DNA of 64,000 nt from Sediminitomix flava (GTDB lineage Bacteria; Bacteroidota; Bacteroidia; Cytophagales; Flammeovirgaceae): assembly GCF_003149185.1 (NCBI RefSeq), contig NZ_QGDO01000001.1, forward strand, positions 1,793,306 through 1,857,305, given 5' to 3'. Positions 59,537 to 64,000 of this stretch are shown piece after piece. The translations under genes were made by a program, and so were the position numbers. Position 1 is the first letter of the stretch; every line of letters begins with the position of its first letter. Under the pieces are notes generated by a model. The model saw nothing but the letters and a program-made list of their open reading frames with translations. It did no database searches and was not told the origin of the DNA.

Positions 59537-60994
59537 TTATCCTTCTTTATTTTCTTTTGTCTTTTCTAAATGATACACACCTCCTAGTGCATTGAATAAC
59601 TGAACTCTTGCCAACGCTTTTTCTGTCTTCAATTGTACCATTTTAGATTCTTCAATAAGAAGCTGAAGTTCTTGTAACTTAAGGGTTACTTCATTTTCAT
59701 TTCCTACTTCATACTGAATTTTTGAAAGTGCATACTTCTCTTTCATCATTTCGATGATTGAAAGACGCTTTGCAATTTTATTCTCATTTGTCTCAATGAT
59801 CGCTAGCGCATCTTCTACATCTTTAAAAGAATTCAACACAGACTTTGCATACATTGCAATTGCTTCCTTATGTTGCGCATCCTTCATATCTACATTAGCT
59901 TTTAAAGCTCCTCCTGCAAAAATCACCCCTACTAATTGTGGTGCTAAGCCTAAAAACGGCGTATTTTTCACTCCATTTAGTGTTGGGTCTGTCCCAATTC
60001 CTGTAGCCAAAGGAATTGATAAAGATGGAAGTCTTGCTGCATCTGCTTGTTTCGTATTGTAGAATGCTTTTTCCACTTGATATTGCGCTACCAATACGTC
60101 AGGTCGCTTTTCAATAAGTTGCAGCGGAAACTCTGTTGGTAACTTGGAATTTACTTCAGGTAATGATGTAGAAATTTCCAATTTCCCAGAAGGATAACGT
60201 CCCACTAATGTTTCAATCGCTCTCTTTGCTTGAACATTTGCTAGAAGTACACTTTCTCGTTTTTCTTGTAAATCTGCAATTTCAGAACTGATTTGAATGA
60301 TGTGTTTTTCATCTAAAACCCCAACATTATATTGTACATTAAAGAGTTCTCTCAGCTCTAATTGCTTAGCCAAAAGTCCATCAATCACTCCCAGTTGTTG
60401 TTCAACTGCTACAGCAGATAACCAATTCGAGATAATCTGAGTAGCTACAATCTGTTTAAACATCTCCTTAGAATATTCTGCCGAAAACCTCGTAGCTTCT
60501 GCACTTTCAATTCCATATCGATTCTTACCCCAAATATCTGCTTCCCAACTAGCTCCAACGGCCAATGTATAAGGTGTAGTAAGTCCCCAACCAACTCGAT
60601 CGTTGGTTGCTGCATTATATGGATTTGAAACCGCTAGTGTTCCACTTGCAGAAGCTCCTACTACAGGCAGCATTTTAGATTTTGCTATAGTCATATACTT
60701 CTCAGCTTGCTGAATACGTGTATCGACAGCATTCAGGTCAGCATTATATTCCCATGCTTCTCTAATCAGATACTTTAACTGTGGATTTTCAATATCTTTC
60801 ATCCAATCGAAAAACACAGCCAAATCCTCATTTTCAGAATCTCTCAAATCTGTCCAAGAATTCGGAATTTCCACATTTTCCATACTCTTTGCATTCTCCA
60901 ACACTTCTGAAGAAGATTGTGCTTGTTCTATAGATCGACAGCCAAAAGCTGACAATCCTAGTAACAAGTAGTATTTGTACATACTTTTCATCAT
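59537..60994 (-). CDS. TolC/NodT-type outer-membrane efflux lipoprotein
   Basis: A 485-residue outer-membrane factor with a lipoprotein signal (YYLLLGLSAFGCRSIE, Cys near residue 19). Two OEP repeats of long helices and strands are visible, with GASASGTLAVSNPYN and GIGTDPTLNGVK near the strand regions and NTKQADAARLPSLSIP and VKGEVEVTLK-like pieces (NENEVTLKLQELQLL). It forms the trimeric exit duct of an export system. It is the last gene of the DUF3302-HlyD-TolC operon; the spacing to HlyD is 16 bp. Confidence 0.9.
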   Translation of the reverse strand: MMKSMYKYYLLLGLSAFGCRSIEQAQSSSEVLENAKSMENVEIPNSWTDLRDSENEDLAVFFDWMKDIENPQLKYLIREAWEYNADLNAVDTRIQQAEKYMTIAKSKMLPVVGASASGTLAVSNPYNAATNDRVGWGLTTPYTLAVGASWEADIWGKNRYGIESAEATRFSAEYSKEMFKQIVATQIISNWLSAVAVEQQLGVIDGLLAKQLELRELFNVQYNVGVLDEKHIIQISSEIADLQEKRESVLLANVQAKRAIETLVGRYPSGKLEISTSLPEVNSKLPTEFPLQLIEKRPDVLVAQYQVEKAFYNTKQADAARLPSLSIPLATGIGTDPTLNGVKNTPFLGLAPQLVGVIFAGGALKANVDMKDAQHKEAIAMYAKSVLNSFKDVEDALAIIETNENKIAKRLSIIEMMKEKYALSKIQYEVGNENEVTLKLQELQLLIEESKMVQLKTEKALARVQLFNALGGVYHLEKTKENKEG

Positions 60995-61010
60995 GTAGAT
61001 CAGAGTTGAT

Positions 61011-62141
61011 TTAGTGAAGTTTCAATACCAGATAATTGATCTTAGAACTCATACGAATCATTACTTTTCGTACAATATTCACTGGATGAATTTCTGTGGC
61101 ATATACTGCGGCCTCTCCAACCGACCCATTTCGTAAGAATTCCTCATCTTCAGGAAGTGTAAAACGAACTGCGTACCTTCCTGGAGGAAGTGGCTTGGTA
61201 TCTGGCATTAGACCTGTAGTCGTCATTTGCCCTCTTCCTAAACCTTGCTGCCAAATAATACTTTCAACTCTACATTTAAAGATTTTACCTGGCACAGCTC
61301 TTAAAGTCAACTCTACTTCATTCCCTTCTTCTACTTGATGTAATTCATTCTGATCAAAAGTAGCCCCTATATATCTTTCTTCTTCAATAAATGTCATTGC
61401 GGGTTTGAACGGCATTGTAGTCAACCAAGACCCTACACGAAGTTGAAGGTTTGTTACATAGCCATTCGATGGAGCTGTGTAAACACTGTTATCAAGGTCC
61501 CAATTTGCTTTCGCTAAATCAGTTTTTAGATTTGCTATAGAAACCTGCTCTCCCTCAAACTCAGTTGTTATTTGGGTTAGAATCTGATTCTCTTGTGCTC
61601 TCGAAGCATTTAATTTTGCTTCCAAGTCATTCACTTTTGTTTCTGCACTTTCTAAATCAAACTTGTTTCCAGCCTTAGCTTCTACCAATACTCTAAACTC
61701 TTCTACACGCTTTTTAGCAAGCTGTAAATTGGCTATAATTGACTCAGATTGCTTTCTTACAGCCTTCAATTGGTAATTCTGTGAAATCAAGCTTGCTTCA
61801 GCTTGTTCTATCGCTGCACTAATTTTCTTGATTCTGATTTTATAAGGAGTTGGATCAATTACCAACAATGTATCTCCTTTTTGTACCAATGTATTTTCTT
61901 GTACAGGTACATCTATTACACGTCCACTTACAGCAGGAATAACTTCAATATGTCTGTTCATAATTCTAACATCTTGTGTAGAAGGTGCTAAAACATTCAA
62001 AAACAGAATAAGAGCAGCCATATTTACAACTGGAATAGTGAACACAATCACTTTATTCAAATTGTTCCAAGGCAACAATTTAAACTTAAAATAAATCAGC
62101 CAAATAATGGACGAATAGGTTAATAGGAATAATGCTTCCAT
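61011..62141 (-). CDS. HlyD/EmrA-type periplasmic adaptor (YibH-like)
   Basis: A 376-residue membrane-fusion protein. Two N-terminal helices (about 3-20 and 28-50) precede the lipoyl-like half motifs: VIPAVSGRVIDVPVQENTLVQKGDTLLVIDPTPY near 68, a coiled-coil hairpin (about 105-190), and VYTAPSNGYVTNLQLRVGSWL near 218, then a beta-barrel domain. It joins an inner-membrane component to the TolC-like protein. The gene order with DUF3302 matches E. coli yibI-yibH. Confidence 0.9.
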   Translation of the reverse strand: MEALFLLTYSSIIWLIYFKFKLLPWNNLNKVIVFTIPVVNMAALILFLNVLAPSTQDVRIMNRHIEVIPAVSGRVIDVPVQENTLVQKGDTLLVIDPTPYKIRIKKISAAIEQAEASLISQNYQLKAVRKQSESIIANLQLAKKRVEEFRVLVEAKAGNKFDLESAETKVNDLEAKLNASRAQENQILTQITTEFEGEQVSIANLKTDLAKANWDLDNSVYTAPSNGYVTNLQLRVGSWLTTMPFKPAMTFIEEERYIGATFDQNELHQVEEGNEVELTLRAVPGKIFKCRVESIIWQQGLGRGQMTTTGLMPDTKPLPPGRYAVRFTLPEDEEFLRNGSVGEAAVYATEIHPVNIVRKVMIRMSSKINYLVLKLH

Positions 62142-62173
62142 AGGAATAATTCTAGGTCAATAATGGGAAATAG

Positions 62174-62563
62174 TTATTCAATAATAAGTTCATGCGACTC
62201 ATCTAACTGTAGATTAGCCTCTTTATGAACACGGATTTTAGGAGACTTCATATAAGCCCATACCAAAGCAAAAGGCCAAAGTAGTCCGCCAAAAACAAGA
62301 GACAGAAGACACAATATTTTAATTGCATCTTTTTGAGGATGATCTCTTTCTTCCGCTACTTTTTCTGGATAAATGTGTACCATCCAAAAGACATACAGTC
62401 CTGCCATCGGTACTATACACATCACAATCCAAACCATAGCATTTGCGGTCCCATCAAGTCCTGAATTGTCTGTATAATTTGCAGCATGTGCAAAATGTGC
62501 AAAGGTTAACAAAGCGAAAAGTATAGGCATACTTCGCTTAATTAGGTTAATAAAAGTATTCAT
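62174..62563 (-). CDS. DUF3302 inner-membrane protein (YibI-like)
   Basis: A 129-residue protein with three hydrophobic helices: an N-terminal one (PILFALLTFAHFAHA, possibly a signal), AMVWIVMCIVPMAGLYVFWMVHIYPEKVAEERDHPQ and IKILCLLSLVFGGLLWPFALVWAYM. The last stretch with HPQKDAIKILCLLSLVFGG is the DUF3302 signature. In E. coli its homologue yibI sits before the HlyD gene yibH. It is a candidate small inner-membrane partner of the adaptor; no ABC, MFS or RND pump is in the operon. Thirty-two bp separate it from the HlyD gene. Confidence 0.85.
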   Translation of the reverse strand: MNTFINLIKRSMPILFALLTFAHFAHAANYTDNSGLDGTANAMVWIVMCIVPMAGLYVFWMVHIYPEKVAEERDHPQKDAIKILCLLSLVFGGLLWPFALVWAYMKSPKIRVHKEANLQLDESHELIIE

Positions 62564-63288
62564 TTGATTGTTAGGTCATTATTTGACTACAAGCCAAATA
62601 AAGTGTGATAATGATTAAATTAGGTTTGTGTGATTTGAATCACAGTATAAAGATATGGACTCGATTTTTCTTAAAAACTAAATGTTTAATCACTTTAACA
62701 ATCAAGTAGTTAATATTAAGGAAAAAGGCTTCTAATCAAGCTTAATTAACAATCTCAGACAGCTAAAATGTTCTTTTGTATTGTCCTAAGAACACTTTAT
62801 AATTTGTCTATTTTTTAAAAAAATTAGCTTAAACACAAAAAATCAAATTTATCTAATGTCTTCATTATACTTTTATGAAAAAACTCAGAATACGAATTAG
62901 CATTTAAAATGTTTCTACTTATATAAACTCTGAATAAAAAAAATCGGAGTTGTAAATGTACAACTCCGATTTCACATAAATCTTTACAAATTTCGAATAG
63001 ATCGTATTTTTCATGAGAATTAGCTCTAAAGCTCAAAGGTTTTTAATGGGTTAATTTAGATCAAATGAGTAAAGACTCTTTATAATAGTAGAGGTAATCG
63101 TTTTATTGTAATTCTAATATTACTCTTTCTTGAAAAGACTCCTAGATTTCTTACTAATAGTCTGCTTTCTTCCTTACAATATGCATATTCTTACCTTTTT
63201 TGTCTAATTGCACATTGTTACACACACATTTGAATATGGAAATTATTTGATATGATTTTAATGTTCTAGGTTAAAATCTCTTTTAGCC
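62564..63288. other. Gene-free region between the export operon and the YbaK-like gene
   Basis: About 725 bp, AT-rich. The only strong feature is a minus-strand terminator hairpin at 62933-62972 with no gene in front of it. Open frames here lack coding character. The promoters of the flanking divergent genes must lie here, but neither fits the consensus. Confidence 0.5.
62933..62972 (-). terminator. Orphan minus-strand terminator
   Basis: Perfect 14-base-pair stem (62941-62954 with 62959-62972), loop AATG, and a seven-to-eight-T run on the minus strand. No minus-strand gene precedes it within the window before the 5S rRNA. Confidence 0.8.
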
Positions 63289-63774
63289 ATGATAAATCAA
63301 CTACTCAAAGAATTCCTAGACTCTAATAACATTGACTATCAAATTATTTCTCACAGTGAGACACATACCAATATGCAAGCAGCTGCATCCTCTCATATTT
63401 CAGGGCATAAAGTTGCTAAAACAGTAATGGTAAAAGCTGATGATAGAATATGTATGGTCGTTCTACCTGCATCTTACTTAATTAACTTCAATCAGCTGTC
63501 AGAAGCCTTAGGTGTGAATGATTGCCATCTTATTGGTGAGAACCTCTTTAAAGATCTTTTCAAAGGTAATGTTGAAACAGGAGCTATGTCACCCTTCGGA
63601 AATATCCATAACATGGATGTTTATGTTGCCGAATCACTCATTCACAAAGAAAGAATCGCTTTTAATGCTGGTAATCATCACGAAATGATTCTAATGAAAT
63701 ATGAAGATTTTAATAAACTTGTAAAACCTAAGTCTTTACACTTCTCATATCCAATTCATAGAAAATCAGCCTAA
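63289..63774 (+). CDS. YbaK/EbsC-type aminoacyl-tRNA deacylase domain protein
   Basis: A 161-residue YbaK/ProRS-editing-like domain. The N-terminus LLKEFLDSNNIDYQIISHSETHT and HISGHKVAKTVMVKADDRICMVVLPASYLINFNQL fit the family, with the conserved Lys of VAKTVMVK; GAMSPFGN matches the GxxSPFG editing-site loop. Such proteins hydrolyse mischarged tRNAs or free aminoacyl compounds. Single gene. Confidence 0.88.
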   Translation: MINQLLKEFLDSNNIDYQIISHSETHTNMQAAASSHISGHKVAKTVMVKADDRICMVVLPASYLINFNQLSEALGVNDCHLIGENLFKDLFKGNVETGAMSPFGNIHNMDVYVAESLIHKERIAFNAGNHHEMILMKYEDFNKLVKPKSLHFSYPIHRKSA

Positions 63775-63805
63775 GTTCGATTAGAATAAATCAGACTCAT
63801 ATAAA

Positions 63806-63846
63806 ACAAAAAAGCTCAGCTAACATCCTGTGCTAACTGAGCTTTT
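63806..63846. terminator. Terminator between the YbaK-like gene and the rRNA operon
   Basis: Ten-base-pair stem AAAAGCTCAG/CTGAGCTTTT with inner mismatches. It ends the YbaK-like transcript (+) and, by position, the rRNA operon (-), whose 5S gene stops about 27 bp to its right. Confidence 0.75.
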
Positions 63847-63872
63847 GTTTGTAACTCTTGTTACATTAATAA

Positions 63873-63984
63873 GGTTGGCAATGACCTACTCTCCCACCTG
63901 TTACGGCAGTACCATCGGCGCGGTAGGGCTTAACTGCTCTGTGCGGAATGGGAAGAGGTGAACACCTACGCTATCATCACCATT
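63873..63984 (-). rRNA. rrf: 5S ribosomal RNA
   Basis: On the minus strand it has the conserved 5S blocks: GTGTTCACCTCTTCCCATTCCG, ACAGAGCAGTTAAGCCC, CGCCGATGGTACTGC and GGTGGGAGAGTAGGTC. Helix I pairs TGGTGATGA (5') with TCATTGCCA (3') using two G-U pairs. It binds bL25, encoded at 12.6 kb. It is the distal end of an rRNA operon whose 23S gene would lie beyond the right edge. Confidence 0.95.
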
Positions 63985-64000
63985 ATCTTTTAAAGTTCTT

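Noticed and set aside
62824..63036. A 70-codon minus-strand frame in the gene-free region before the YbaK-like gene
   Set aside because: The perfect terminator hairpin lies inside the frame, and the residues show no family or signal; not coding.

Overview
The window is about 64 kb of AT-rich chromosome from a Bacteroidota bacterium, most likely a marine member of the Cytophagia. Three things point there. The best promoters fit the Bacteroidota consensus (TTTG, 19 bases, TAnnTTTG) and recognisable Shine-Dalgarno sites are rare. The gene content is typical of the phylum: an OmpA protein with PD40 repeats, DUF2490, DUF4097, DUF2141, a DUF2795 acidic protein, LytS/LytTR pairs and an ECF sigma factor with its anti-sigma factor. 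Genus or species cannot be read from the sequence. No phage, intact insertion sequence, CRISPR array or replication origin was seen.

Layout. 1-10 kb: a truncated OmpA/PD40 envelope protein, a HAD phosphatase, an SDR, a three-gene tRNA-Gln operon, small hypothetical genes, a lone HsdR-N nuclease-like protein, a DMT transporter, a FucP-type sugar transporter and a sterol-desaturase-type membrane oxygenase. 10-18 kb: an AraC regulator beside a lipoprotein GH47 alpha-mannosidase, ribosomal protein bL25, rpiB, two glycosyltransferases, and an SDR with a pterin carbinolamine dehydratase. 18-29 kb: an LTA-synthase-like enzyme, a membrane GAF protein, NhaC, an extended SDR, a LytS/LytTR pair and catalase. 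29-33 kb: a four-gene operon VTC polyphosphate polymerase - DUF4956 - DUF2490 - CotH kinase that spans the envelope. 33-38 kb: class II ribonucleotide reductase, PDH E2, and a cobalamin riboswitch with no gene behind it. 38-48 kb: an ECF sigma / HEAT anti-sigma / DUF4097 x2 operon, a probable small RNA, tryptophan dioxygenase, an aldo/keto reductase, a second LytS/LytTR pair and small enzymes. 48-57 kb: cytochrome P450, a TPR lipoprotein, a ClC channel, a basic protein with 78-bp tandem repeats, a SpoIIE-type phosphatase, and divergent fabD/engB. 57-64 kb: five tandem tRNA-Asn genes in exact 103-bp units, a 58-residue membrane protein, YceI, a DUF3302-HlyD-TolC export operon, a YbaK-like deacylase, and the 5S rRNA end of an rRNA operon that continues past the right edge.

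The items most worth a second look are the VTC-DUF4956-DUF2490-CotH operon, the orphan cobalamin riboswitch followed by two terminators and no gene, and an unannotated ~140-nt transcription unit at 41.6 kb whose promoter matches the two tRNA promoters in this window. Many ends of transcription units are marked by strong hairpins, so operon boundaries can be read fairly well. All functions are inferred from motifs read by eye; no database search was run.
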